A stretch of 64,000 bases of DNA, taken from the NCBI GenBank assembly GCA_937873155.1, contig CALMVZ010000018.1, positions 1 to 64,000 on the forward strand. The letters run 5' to 3'. Every line of letters begins with the position of its first letter. Position 1 is the first letter of the stretch. Made by a program: the position numbers and the translations under genes. The stretch comes from an uncultured Bacteroidota bacterium (GTDB taxonomy: Bacteria; Bacteroidota; Bacteroidia; B-17B0; Aurantibacillaceae). Below the pieces are notes generated by a model that was given only the letters and a program-made list of their open reading frames with translations, searched no databases and was not told the DNA's origin. Of the stretch, positions 51,265-59,362 are shown in pieces.

Positions 51265-51370
51265 AACCAAAGAGAGTTCATTGAAACAATGAAGGGGTTT
51301 ACCGTGTTGACGATATTAGTATTTTTTGTAATTTAGGTTTTTAATATTGGAATCATAACTTCCTCGAACC

Positions 51371-51820
51371 ATGAAAAAATTACTTTTATTTTTTGTTTTA
51401 ATAAGTTTTACAGTGCATGGCAAAGCCATAGGTATTGTAGTAAATACTGATACAACAAAGGCTCAGTTTGCAAATGGAGAAGCTGAATTATTCAAGTTTA
51501 TTGGCAATAATATTGAATATCCTCAATGGGCAAAAGAACATTGTGTTGGAGGGGTAGTTTATGTTTCATTCACTGTTCTTTCTGATGGGAAGATTGATAA
51601 TATCATTATTAAAAGAGGCGTTGGATTCGGATTAGACGATGAAGCTATCAGAGTTATAAAATTAACAGATGCTAAATGGTCATCTGCAAAATCTGACGGA
51701 AAGGACATTGATTCAACGGTAATGATTCCAATAAAATTTAATGTTAAAGGCTGCAAACAACCGACAGGGAAAAAATTAGACGAACTAAAGAAAAAATACT
51801 CTGAACAGGATAATAAATGA
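51371..51820 (+). CDS. Exported TonB C-terminal-like protein, 149 aa
   Basis: Signal peptide (LLLFFVLISFTVHGKA), then a TonB_C domain: YPQWAKEHCVGGVVYVSFTVLSDGKIDNIIIKRGVGFGLDDEAIRVIK. No N-terminal anchor of full TonB, so it is a free periplasmic domain as often found in Bacteroidota. It stands alone between the virus-like block and RHS cassette 4. Confidence 0.8.
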   Translation: MKKLLLFFVLISFTVHGKAIGIVVNTDTTKAQFANGEAELFKFIGNNIEYPQWAKEHCVGGVVYVSFTVLSDGKIDNIIIKRGVGFGLDDEAIRVIKLTDAKWSSAKSDGKDIDSTVMIPIKFNVKGCKQPTGKKLDELKKKYSEQDNK

Positions 51821-51861
51821 TGAGGCAATTGCAGACTTTACAAGCACTTTCAATTGGCACT

Positions 51862-52182
51862 TCATGTTTCATTTGTCTTTCTTGAAAGTCTATTAAATAG
51901 ACACATTTCAAATTGACTTTTATTACCTAAAGATTTCTGTCCCTTTAAACAAATGGAAATGTTCTTTAAAATATCTTCCATTTTAATTTGATCCCTGAAA
52001 TAAGTTTGTGAAGCAATTATGTGAGCTTCTATCTCTAAAATATTCTCAGATAAGTTTGAAAGGGCGTTTATATGGTTTTGAATTGAATCGTTCCATAACG
52101 GTTGAATATAACCTGACTCAATCGCCTTCCATTTTAGTTTAGCATGATATAAATCGAATAAAAAATCTTCGTAATCAGACAT
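51862..52182 (-). CDS. Hypothetical protein, 106 aa, last gene of RHS cassette 4
   Basis: A helical protein (MSDYEDFLFDLYHAKLKWKAIES...). The frame is open from 52242 inside the lipoprotein gene, but an ATG at 52182, 23 bases after that stop, is chosen. No signal or motif. Possibly a second immunity or accessory gene. Confidence 0.5.
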   Translation of the reverse strand: MSDYEDFLFDLYHAKLKWKAIESGYIQPLWNDSIQNHINALSNLSENILEIEAHIIASQTYFRDQIKMEDILKNISICLKGQKSLGNKSQFEMCLFNRLSRKTNET

Positions 52183-52205
52183 TATTATTTTTATAATGAT
52201 CCATT

Positions 52206-52778
52206 TTACTGATCTATTATTCCATCTTCGTTGCAAAAACAATCTGAAGGGAAATATTTTTTACAATCAGGATTCATACAACCAAAATATCGCTGCTCCT
52301 TTTTATTAAATAATATTATCCATCCTCCTGCGTCAAGTCGGTAATTGTATTTCTTTGACTGAAATATCATTTGCCCTTCAATTCCACAATTCCAATCAGC
52401 ATAACAACCATTCCATTCGTTTCCTGAAATTTCATAAAATGTTGCTATGATTTTAATCAATTCAGATTTTGAAGGAATTTGCCAATTGGAACAATTTTTA
52501 TCGTTAGCTCTTTTAATTTGATATGAAATTATACTGTCTTCAGGAAACAGTTTAATTTTCTTTTGGAATAGTTTAACTGATACTCTACCAGAAACGTTAG
52601 AATCAGTTGCAATTGAATCATGCTCCTCCGCTATTACTGGCTCATTTAATAAAGTGTCTAATTTCTCGATAGTATCAGGTATATTGCTATCCTTTTGATT
52701 AGCAGTCTCGTCACAACCTATCATAACGAAAAGGGAGAACATAGTAACAAGAAAAATAAAATAATGCGCTTTTTTCAT
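52206..52778 (-). CDS. Lipoprotein, candidate immunity to the amidase RHS tip
   Basis: Lipobox LFVMIGCDETANQ at the N-terminus. The mature part has a Cys/Trp-rich domain (DKNCSNWQIPSKSELIKII, WNGCYADWNCGIEGQ, YFGCMNPDCKKYFPSDCFC). It starts 12 bases after the RHS stop, and periplasmic anchoring fits neutralising a cell-wall enzyme. Family not recognised. Confidence 0.6.
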   Translation of the reverse strand: MKKAHYFIFLVTMFSLFVMIGCDETANQKDSNIPDTIEKLDTLLNEPVIAEEHDSIATDSNVSGRVSVKLFQKKIKLFPEDSIISYQIKRANDKNCSNWQIPSKSELIKIIATFYEISGNEWNGCYADWNCGIEGQMIFQSKKYNYRLDAGGWIILFNKKEQRYFGCMNPDCKKYFPSDCFCNEDGIIDQ

Positions 52779-52789
52779 TTTAAATAGAA

Positions 52790-53674
52790 TTATTTTATAT
52801 CCTCTTTTATTGCATCTAGCACAGTTTGTCCTTCGCCTTTAGTCTTTCTTTGAACACCCTCATGCGTCATTACTTGATGAATTTCAAGATTATAGCGATA
52901 CATTAATTCATTTACGAGGGCAGCGGTAGCAATTTGTTGCTGAGAGGTCAATGGATCCCATGACTTCGTGTCTTCATTATAGTTACCTATAACCTCAATT
53001 CCTATCGTATTCGAATTTAATATTTTACCGAAAAACTCTTCATACATTTGTCCGGACTGTTTGTCTCTCAAATGTATGGTATATTTCTGTAAGTTACCAG
53101 TTTGATAAATTGTTCCGTCTTCTCCAACTAAAAAGTGCGTTGCAGGAGGGTTTGTCGCATTTTTCCATTGATTATATTGGCTTTCACCATTCGAACTCAC
53201 TGTACGGTGCAAAATTATAGCTTCAACTTTATCTGCCATTTTTGGCCCACGTTGCACACCATCGATTGGATCATATTTATATGGAGCCTCACCATTTATA
53301 TTACTAATTTTTCCTTTAGTACGTTCTGCTTCAACTAAAACAGCCTTAGTAATACCAAAATCATCATCTCTGAATATTGATGTTCCTTCTTTTTTATTAT
53401 CAATTGAGAATGTTCCATCGCTACCTTTCCTAACTCTTCCTTTTAAATCGTGCTCTTTTCTATATGCTCTTGCTTCACCACGTGTTGCGAATAGACCGCT
53501 TGGATCTACAAAAATAATCGGATTATTATTGAATGTTGCATAAGGGCTTTGCCAAGGCTGCGTAATTGGATCAACATTCCATCTCCTTCCAAGTCTTGCA
53601 TCGTATTCCCAATGAGCTGCTGTGTAAATGTTTCCAGAGCCTACGATCTCGTCATCTTTCTCCATCCCATTCAT
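52790..53674 (-). CDS. Orphan RHS core fragment with peptidoglycan amidase tip (cassette 4)
   Basis: RHS core end (GMEKDDEIVGSGN ... LGRRWNVDPITQPWQSPYATFNNNPIIFVDPSG) joined to an Amidase_2 domain: EAIILHRTVSS, THFLVGEDGTIYQTG, SNTIGIEVIGNYNED, QVMTHEGVQRKTKGEG. The frame upstream of the ATG continues for eight codons as RLESYPYG, then meets a TAA, so the core is cut near 53697. The toxin would cleave peptidoglycan in the periplasm of a target. The lipoprotein behind it is the immunity candidate. Confidence 0.85.
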   Translation of the reverse strand: MNGMEKDDEIVGSGNIYTAAHWEYDARLGRRWNVDPITQPWQSPYATFNNNPIIFVDPSGLFATRGEARAYRKEHDLKGRVRKGSDGTFSIDNKKEGTSIFRDDDFGITKAVLVEAERTKGKISNINGEAPYKYDPIDGVQRGPKMADKVEAIILHRTVSSNGESQYNQWKNATNPPATHFLVGEDGTIYQTGNLQKYTIHLRDKQSGQMYEEFFGKILNSNTIGIEVIGNYNEDTKSWDPLTSQQQIATAALVNELMYRYNLEIHQVMTHEGVQRKTKGEGQTVLDAIKEDIK

Positions 53675-53704
53675 CCCGTACGGATAGGACTCTAAGCGTT
53701 ACAG

Positions 53705-53757
53705 AAACAAACTAAAAATACTGACTCAAAAGGTTTCAGGACACTATTCAAAGAACG
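53705..53757 (-). other. Conserved element terminus of module 3, candidate attachment region
   Basis: On the minus strand: CGTTCTTTGA, TTTTGAGTCAG, AGTTTGTTT-x-TG, TTAGAG, in the same order as at module 2 (15449-15509), then RHS core sequence. It lies between the recombinase terminator and the RHS core in both. Confidence 0.45.
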
Positions 53758-53779
53758 ACTCGAACGGTATAAAGATAAT

Positions 53780-53804
53780 AAAAAAAGGAAGCCCGTAGAC
53801 TTCC
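53780..53804 (-). terminator. Terminator of the module 3 recombinase operon
   Basis: Minus strand GGAAG, 8-base loop, CTTCC, then a run of seven T. Shorter stem than that of module 2 but the same place, just behind recombinase B. Confidence 0.6.
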
Positions 53805-53859
53805 TGAAAACATTGGCTTTTTAGCCTATTTTATTGGGGTTTTAGGACGAGAATTCGCT

Positions 53860-54732
53860 CTAAGCTAAAGGATGGAAGCGGTTTACAATTGCCCGCTTGT
53901 CGTCCGCCGAGGTTTGGCGGTATCTTTCGGTGGTTGATATCCAAGCATGGCCAGCCATCAGCTGAACCTGCTCTAAAGGGAATCGCTTTTCATTGATCCA
54001 GTTTGAGATCACACTTTGCCGGATACTTTCAGGAGTGAGATTGCGATCAGGAAACAAAGGTTTAAAAGTTGAAACAATATAGTGAACCATATCTTTTGTG
54101 ATTGGCGTTCCTCTTGATCCAACAATTAATTTGTCACTTTCTATTTTTAGAAGGTCTCTCCTGGACTCGTTAATGTAATCATCAAAAATTTTATACTGCT
54201 TCGGGTGAAGTTCTAAATGCCTCCTTGTTCCGCTTGGTGTTGCCTTCACATAAACACGGCCTTCATCAAGATTGATGTGCTGAACTTTCAGGTTTTCAAT
54301 TTCCTGAATTTGAAGAGCCTGATAAATCAAAAGTGAAATGACTACCTGATTTCTTTTTCTTAATGCAGGGAATCGTTCATCACGCTCCATCAAAAGCTCC
54401 AGTTCGACAGAAGTAAAAAGGTCGCTATGAATAACTCCTTTTTTTCTGATCGCTTTGAATTGCATCGTTCGACAAGGGTGATCGTTGCGCTGGCCGGTTT
54501 CAATCAAGTAATCGTAATACTTTTTTATCGAAGCAAGAATTGAGTTTTTGTAATTCGAATTTTTGTGGTACTTCAGATATTCGCTCAGAGCGTTATGCAC
54601 ATCCCGAAAAGAAAATGAATTCAGATCAGGGAACATTTCAATAAACGGTTTCACCTGAAAGCAATACGTTTTTACCGTTTCCTTTGTGTGTCCTTTTTTA
54701 ATTATGTATTCTTCAAAACTTGCGGCTTCCAT
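53860..54732 (-). CDS. Module 3 tyrosine recombinase B, lacking catalytic Arg I
   Basis: Box I reads LLIYQALQIQEIENL, Gln in the place of the catalytic Arg. PESIRQSVISNWI has the second Arg without the His. MAGHAWISTTERYRQ keeps His and Tyr. It overlaps recombinase A by 20 bases. The strong similarity to module 2 (DLFTSVELELLMERDERFPALRKRNQVVISLLIYQ) shows common descent. Predicted accessory recombinase subunit. Confidence 0.8.
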   Translation of the reverse strand: MEAASFEEYIIKKGHTKETVKTYCFQVKPFIEMFPDLNSFSFRDVHNALSEYLKYHKNSNYKNSILASIKKYYDYLIETGQRNDHPCRTMQFKAIRKKGVIHSDLFTSVELELLMERDERFPALRKRNQVVISLLIYQALQIQEIENLKVQHINLDEGRVYVKATPSGTRRHLELHPKQYKIFDDYINESRRDLLKIESDKLIVGSRGTPITKDMVHYIVSTFKPLFPDRNLTPESIRQSVISNWINEKRFPLEQVQLMAGHAWISTTERYRQTSADDKRAIVNRFHPLA

Positions 54733-55672
54733 AAGTCGGTGCGTTAATTTTATTATAAAGATTTAATCGTTGCTTTCTGCGTCTTGAATAAACGGTCGTG
54801 GTATCCATGATCGCATGGCCTAAAAATTCCTGTACAAATTCGGCTTCAGCACCATTGTCCAGCAAGTGCGTTGCAATGCTATGGCGTAAACAATGCAGAG
54901 TAATATTTTTAGCAAGGATCACTGGGTTTTGAGTTCGAGCAAGTATTACTTTCAGAACTTCTCCGCAATGATCCCCTTTCATTCTGCCTCCGACTTTATT
55001 TACAAAGAGTGATGGCGTTGTTTCATTTCCTTCCTGTGCAAATAAAGCAGGTCGTTCATCGGCAATATATTCTCTCAGAGTTTTCACTCCAGCATCCGAC
55101 AAGGGAACTGTTCTGCTTTTCCCACCTTTACCATCCCGGACAACAACAACGCCCTTGCTTAAAATAACATCGTTGGTATCGAGCAGTTCTATTTCAGTTC
55201 TGCGAAGCCCACAACCGTAAGCAATAGCCATCAGGGCTTTCTCCATTTTGGTTATGCAAGCCTTGTCCACTTCTTTTATTTCAGCAATGGTTAATATTTG
55301 TCGCTGGCCGTGCGTTCCAATATTCAGCTTTGGCAAGTGAGCAGCTGAAGCGGTTATTTCACCCATGTCCATCAGGTAATCAAAAAACAAACGCAGTGAA
55401 AACAAATGGCTTCTAATCATCGATTCACTTAAACCACCTTCACGGCGTTGGTTCGGGCGTTCACGCAAATATTCATAATACCCGACAACATCAAAAGCAA
55501 CTACCTTGGTGATTTCAGTTATGCCCCGGTTTTCAACGAAAAACAAAAACTCACGCACCTGTGCAGCGTAAGAAGTGTTCTTGCCCCGTGAATACCCCTT
55601 CAGGCGAATGAAGTCGGCAAACTCGCTGTAAAGGCGCTCAAATTCGGGGTTATTTATTGGTAGGCTTTTCAT
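54713..55672 (-). CDS. Module 3 tyrosine recombinase A (complete catalytic set)
   Basis: Catalytic positions: GCGLRRTEI, VRDGKGGKSRTVPLS, HCLRHSIATHL, LGHAIMDTTTVYSRR. N-terminal SAM-like domain as in the other A copies (FERLYSEFADFIRLKGYSRGK). 319 residues. Lies 76 bases behind the primase-helicase gene. Likely integrase of the SPARTA-bearing element. Confidence 0.9.
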   Translation of the reverse strand: MKSLPINNPEFERLYSEFADFIRLKGYSRGKNTSYAAQVREFLFFVENRGITEITKVVAFDVVGYYEYLRERPNQRREGGLSESMIRSHLFSLRLFFDYLMDMGEITASAAHLPKLNIGTHGQRQILTIAEIKEVDKACITKMEKALMAIAYGCGLRRTEIELLDTNDVILSKGVVVVRDGKGGKSRTVPLSDAGVKTLREYIADERPALFAQEGNETTPSLFVNKVGGRMKGDHCGEVLKVILARTQNPVILAKNITLHCLRHSIATHLLDNGAEAEFVQEFLGHAIMDTTTVYSRRRKQRLNLYNKINAPTYGSRKF

Positions 55673-55748
55673 TTTTATTTCGGCTTCCTTTTTGGCTGAT
55701 TTATTTTGCTATACAATGCGCACTCCTGAACTAATGGAACACTACGGC

Positions 55749-58286
55749 TCATTCGCCCTGTTTGTGCGGGTTTTGGTGTTCCATGCCTTCTGAACCAACA
55801 GCAACCAACTGTTTTTTCAGGTCTTCCATCACTCGTTCCCTGATCTTTTCCATTTCATCCCAAAACACCACCTTGTATTTGAAGCCACGGTTGGCGTAGC
55901 CTCCGGTGCGCTGGATATATTCCAGCAGTTCCAGTTCCTCAAAATAGCGGAAGCATTGGGTCTTACTTATATTCAGGGCTAAACGAACGTCCCGTTGCGT
56001 GAAGGTGAATTCCTTTTCCTTGGTTTTGGCTGCCAGCTTCATCACATATTCCTTCATGCGGTTATAAAATTGGCGAAGCGAAGAGTCCAGGTCGTCCACC
56101 TTCAGCATGATCGCATCAAACAATATTTCACAAGCGATTTTTAAGTCCTCCGGTTCAGCAATTAAACGCCCACGTTCATCTTTTTTACGCTGGTATTGGT
56201 GAAGGATGGTTATTTGTTTAACGAACGCCTGATAATGGCTGTTTAGCCTTCGGAGCATTTTAGCATCGAAGGGCAGATAAACTTTATCGGCATAAGGGTT
56301 CACAACGTCCAAGGGCTGAATACATCGCATACAGTTTTGCAGAAACTCTTTTGCTTTGCGCTCTTCACGGTTATCAATAATTCCCGCAAGTTTCCGGTTC
56401 TGATGCGTGATGATCCGTTTGGTTTGCTCATCGCTTTCATCCACCCCGCTGATCATGGAACGGCTCATGTTATCATAATACACCTCGGCCTTGGTTGTTG
56501 CCAAGAGCGAAGCGAAATGGCTACGTACCGTTTTTACTGCCGACATTAAATTGCCGTAGCGGTCTTTATAAGTGGTAGAAGATGAAATGTTCCCTGCACT
56601 TTGCAATTCACGAAATGCGAATTGCGCTTCTTCATCAAGCCCATCGTAATCCTGAATAAGAATCAGTTTGTCAACCAACTCGTCCTTTGTATAGTGATAA
56701 AAGGATTTGCTGGTTACCCTTGTCATGCTGATCACATCTTCCGGTGGAAAGCAATCCCCAATGGTATTAATAAGGTGGCTCTTCCCTGAACCCGATGTTC
56801 CCTGAACCAAAGCGTGAAGCGGTGTTGACATTTTATAAGTCGATGCTATCACAAACAAAAGCCTTCGGGTGCTTTCCTCACCCACCACTCCGGCTTGCTG
56901 GATCAGTTCATCAATTCCTTTCATAAAGTTTTTACCTTTCAGGAATTGGACGCAGTCGCTTTGCTTTTCAGGTGTGATCACATGGCCTTTGCGTTGCGAC
57001 TGATAAGGTGTTTTAACTTGTTGTAGTTGCGCTTCCCTGAATTTTTCCAGCAAATCAGTAAGCATCAATAGATCGGTTTCCAGTTCATCAGCAGGTTGGT
57101 TGTATAATTCGGAGATCTGCTGAACATACAACACGATTTGTTCACGTTCATACAAATCGATCTTGGTTCTTTCTTTTCTGCCTGTCGCACCTTCCTCAAT
57201 CATTATAGTGATCCGCATACTTCCGATATCCTGAACCATTGTACCAAGCACATAATAGTTGTTAAGCGGTCTGCGTAACACCAATTTATGTTCATGGAGT
57301 ACTTCGAGTTTTGGGTTGTCAAAATCCTTATCACCATTTGACGATTGGTTAAGAAAGTTGTTCACGTTCCCTTCCCAATTTTGCTCCCCGGTGTTTTCAG
57401 CTTTGACCGTTTCCTTCACCGGAGAAAAAACAACCACTTCCTCTTCTTGGATGTTTTCTTTTGGGGTTATTGGAAGCGGTGTGTTTTCCACTTCGGTTAC
57501 TTCCTCAACAAGTGAGGATGATTCCAACAGCTTTTGAATTCCTGTGCTTCCTTCACGCAGGAATATCTGATTAAGGTTTTCCTTTTCAGGAACAACCACT
57601 TTTCGTAAGGGAACTCGCTGGATGAGACTCCTTAACTGATTTGCTGAATCTTTCATGTTTACTTGGTTTTTATTATTATCGATCCACATAATGGACTGAA
57701 GGGCTGATAAGCGTTTGATTGCTTCTTCATGCTGTTTTAAAATTTTTCCATCAGGAATGAATATCAATGAATCCCGGTTTTGAATACCGTTGCATTCTAT
57801 TAATGTGGCAGCATCCAAAATATCCGTAGTAATGAAAAGGCGTGTGGTCATTTCGTTAGGATAGGCCGGATAAATACCTTCCTGATTTAATAAGGAGTGT
57901 TCTTCAGGATCAGTTTTAATCCGGATCGCATAGAAGTTCACGATTCTGCCTTTGGCATTTTTCAATGGAAATAAGATTCCATAATTACCGAAGGTTTTAT
58001 ATCCGTCAACTCCGTTACTGTTTTTCCGAGAGTACTTTCTGAAACCGATTTCAATTAACGCATCCTTATATTTTTGATCGCCATCAAAGTGAAGCTGGCC
58101 TGAATTGAATCCTGCACCGATTCGTTCCGGTGTAAGACCTCTATTCGCAAGCCATGCTTGTGGAACTTTAGAATAAACATTACGCAATCCCTTTGTCATA
58201 GATTTATGAATCTTGACAAAGAGATCATTGCGCTCCTGTTCTTTCTGAAGCGAAATACTTAATATTTTATTCCGTTCTTGTCCCAT
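55749..58286 (-). CDS. Module 3 full-length primase-helicase, 845 aa
   Basis: N-terminal primase-like domain (GFNSGQLHFDGD, FGNYGILFPLKNAKGRIVNFYAIRIK, TRLFITTDILDAATL), a middle region with acidic linker, Walker A (QGTSGSGKSHLIN) near residue 495, Walker B (LILIQDYDGLDEEAQFAF), C-terminal winged helix (FTQRDVRLALNISKTQCFRYF). It is preceded and overlapped by a second N-terminal copy (58259-58954). The longest of the three versions. Confidence 0.8.
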   Translation of the reverse strand: MGQERNKILSISLQKEQERNDLFVKIHKSMTKGLRNVYSKVPQAWLANRGLTPERIGAGFNSGQLHFDGDQKYKDALIEIGFRKYSRKNSNGVDGYKTFGNYGILFPLKNAKGRIVNFYAIRIKTDPEEHSLLNQEGIYPAYPNEMTTRLFITTDILDAATLIECNGIQNRDSLIFIPDGKILKQHEEAIKRLSALQSIMWIDNNKNQVNMKDSANQLRSLIQRVPLRKVVVPEKENLNQIFLREGSTGIQKLLESSSLVEEVTEVENTPLPITPKENIQEEEVVVFSPVKETVKAENTGEQNWEGNVNNFLNQSSNGDKDFDNPKLEVLHEHKLVLRRPLNNYYVLGTMVQDIGSMRITIMIEEGATGRKERTKIDLYEREQIVLYVQQISELYNQPADELETDLLMLTDLLEKFREAQLQQVKTPYQSQRKGHVITPEKQSDCVQFLKGKNFMKGIDELIQQAGVVGEESTRRLLFVIASTYKMSTPLHALVQGTSGSGKSHLINTIGDCFPPEDVISMTRVTSKSFYHYTKDELVDKLILIQDYDGLDEEAQFAFRELQSAGNISSSTTYKDRYGNLMSAVKTVRSHFASLLATTKAEVYYDNMSRSMISGVDESDEQTKRIITHQNRKLAGIIDNREERKAKEFLQNCMRCIQPLDVVNPYADKVYLPFDAKMLRRLNSHYQAFVKQITILHQYQRKKDERGRLIAEPEDLKIACEILFDAIMLKVDDLDSSLRQFYNRMKEYVMKLAAKTKEKEFTFTQRDVRLALNISKTQCFRYFEELELLEYIQRTGGYANRGFKYKVVFWDEMEKIRERVMEDLKKQLVAVGSEGMEHQNPHKQGE

Positions 58287-58954
58287 ACTTTGTTTTCCTT
58301 CGAAGGCTTTGCAAGTGGTGAGTCTATATATATAACCTCCAACAGCGCAGTCAATCTTTTAATTGCCCGTTCATGTTCAGGCATCACCTTCCCATCATGC
58401 AGAGCAATCACTGCCTCTTTATTATCAAGCACCTTCGATTCCAATATCGTTGCTGCTTCCATTACGCTGTTCACCACAAACAATCGTTTTGTAAGCTCGC
58501 TCGGATATCCCGGATAAAGTCCAGGTTCCTGATTCATATAGGCCGTGTTTTCACTCCTAATCCTGATCGAATAAAAATTTACAACCTCGTTACTCTCGTT
58601 TCGAAGCGGAAACATGATTGAGAAAATGCCGAACACCGTGTAAGGAACAGTATCGCTGTTTACTCCCACAGTTGATTTTTGCATGAAACCAACTTCAGCG
58701 AGTGCCATCTTAAATGACTGCTCCTGCCTGTGGTGCATTTGACCGGAATTAAAACAAGCCCCGGTTGTATCAATGCTCAATCCTTTTTTTGCCAACCATT
58801 CCCTTGGCGCATTTGATTTTGCAGCACGTATTCCATTTGAACACGATTTGTAAATGAATGCAATCCATCCGGTTTTGGTGGTTGGCAATTCTTTTTCTTT
58901 TTTCGTTTTCATATTTATCGTTTTTAGGAAAGCCAATACTAACGAGGCTTTCAC
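58259..58954 (-). CDS. Module 3 stand-alone primase-like domain, 231 aa
   Basis: CFNSGQMHHRQEQSF, VPYTVFGIFSIMFPLRNE and GYPSELTKRLFVVNSVMEAATILE: closer to the module 2 stand-alone protein than to the domain in the neighbouring 845-residue protein. The acidic Toprim position is Asn here, so it is probably not a primase by itself. It ends 28 bases inside the start of the full-length gene. Likely a paralogous subunit. Confidence 0.75.
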   Translation of the reverse strand: MKASLVLAFLKTINMKTKKEKELPTTKTGWIAFIYKSCSNGIRAAKSNAPREWLAKKGLSIDTTGACFNSGQMHHRQEQSFKMALAEVGFMQKSTVGVNSDTVPYTVFGIFSIMFPLRNESNEVVNFYSIRIRSENTAYMNQEPGLYPGYPSELTKRLFVVNSVMEAATILESKVLDNKEAVIALHDGKVMPEHERAIKRLTALLEVIYIDSPLAKPSKENKVWDKNGIKY

Positions 58955-59070
58955 ACGACAAACATCGACACACCTTTTAGGACACGCAAGACAAGTCAGA
59001 GAATAAACTGCTCACCACAAGCAGATAAATAGTCGACACGATTTGCACGTTCCGAATTAGAATGCCATAC
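58940..59070 (-). promoter_or_regulatory. Conserved non-coding leader of the module 3 primase operon
   Basis: Plus-strand blocks GGCTTTCAC (58946-58954), GACAAACAT, GGACACGCAAG (58980-58990), TTGCACGTT (59043-59051) and AATGCCATAC (59061-59070) match those at 20070-20200. The sequences between the blocks differ, so selection appears to act on the blocks or on a structure they form. Confidence 0.5.
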
Positions 59071-59189
59071 GAGAAAATTTAAGTTTTTGCTTCTACTTCA
59101 AAACTTGGAGCAAATGTAGAAGTGGGGTTTTTGATGTATCCCCGGTTTTTAAGGAAAGGAATTTTATAGGTAGGAATTGGTAGGTATTG

Positions 59190-59357
59190 CTACTTCTTTT
59201 TTGTGTAGCCTAATGCCTCTGCAAATACTGGATGAGCATCCAACCATGTTTTTAGTTCCTTTAAATTATTAAAATCATTCGCACCCTTGCTTCGAGTGGA
59301 ATCGTAGGTAACTGTTATTTTTATCGACTTGATTATTTCTTTCAGCTCGTTAGACAT
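59190..59357 (-). CDS. Small hypothetical protein downstream of the Argonaute gene, 55 aa
   Basis: The ATG at 59357 is 5 bases after the Argonaute stop on the same strand. The product MSNELKEIIKSIKITVTYDS ... TWLDAHPVFAEALGYTKKK is soluble and ends in a basic tail. Operon position suggests a small accessory protein or a remnant. It is not a known part of SPARTA. Confidence 0.45.
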   Translation of the reverse strand: MSNELKEIIKSIKITVTYDSTRSKGANDFNNLKELKTWLDAHPVFAEALGYTKKK

Positions 59358-59362
59358 TTTGT

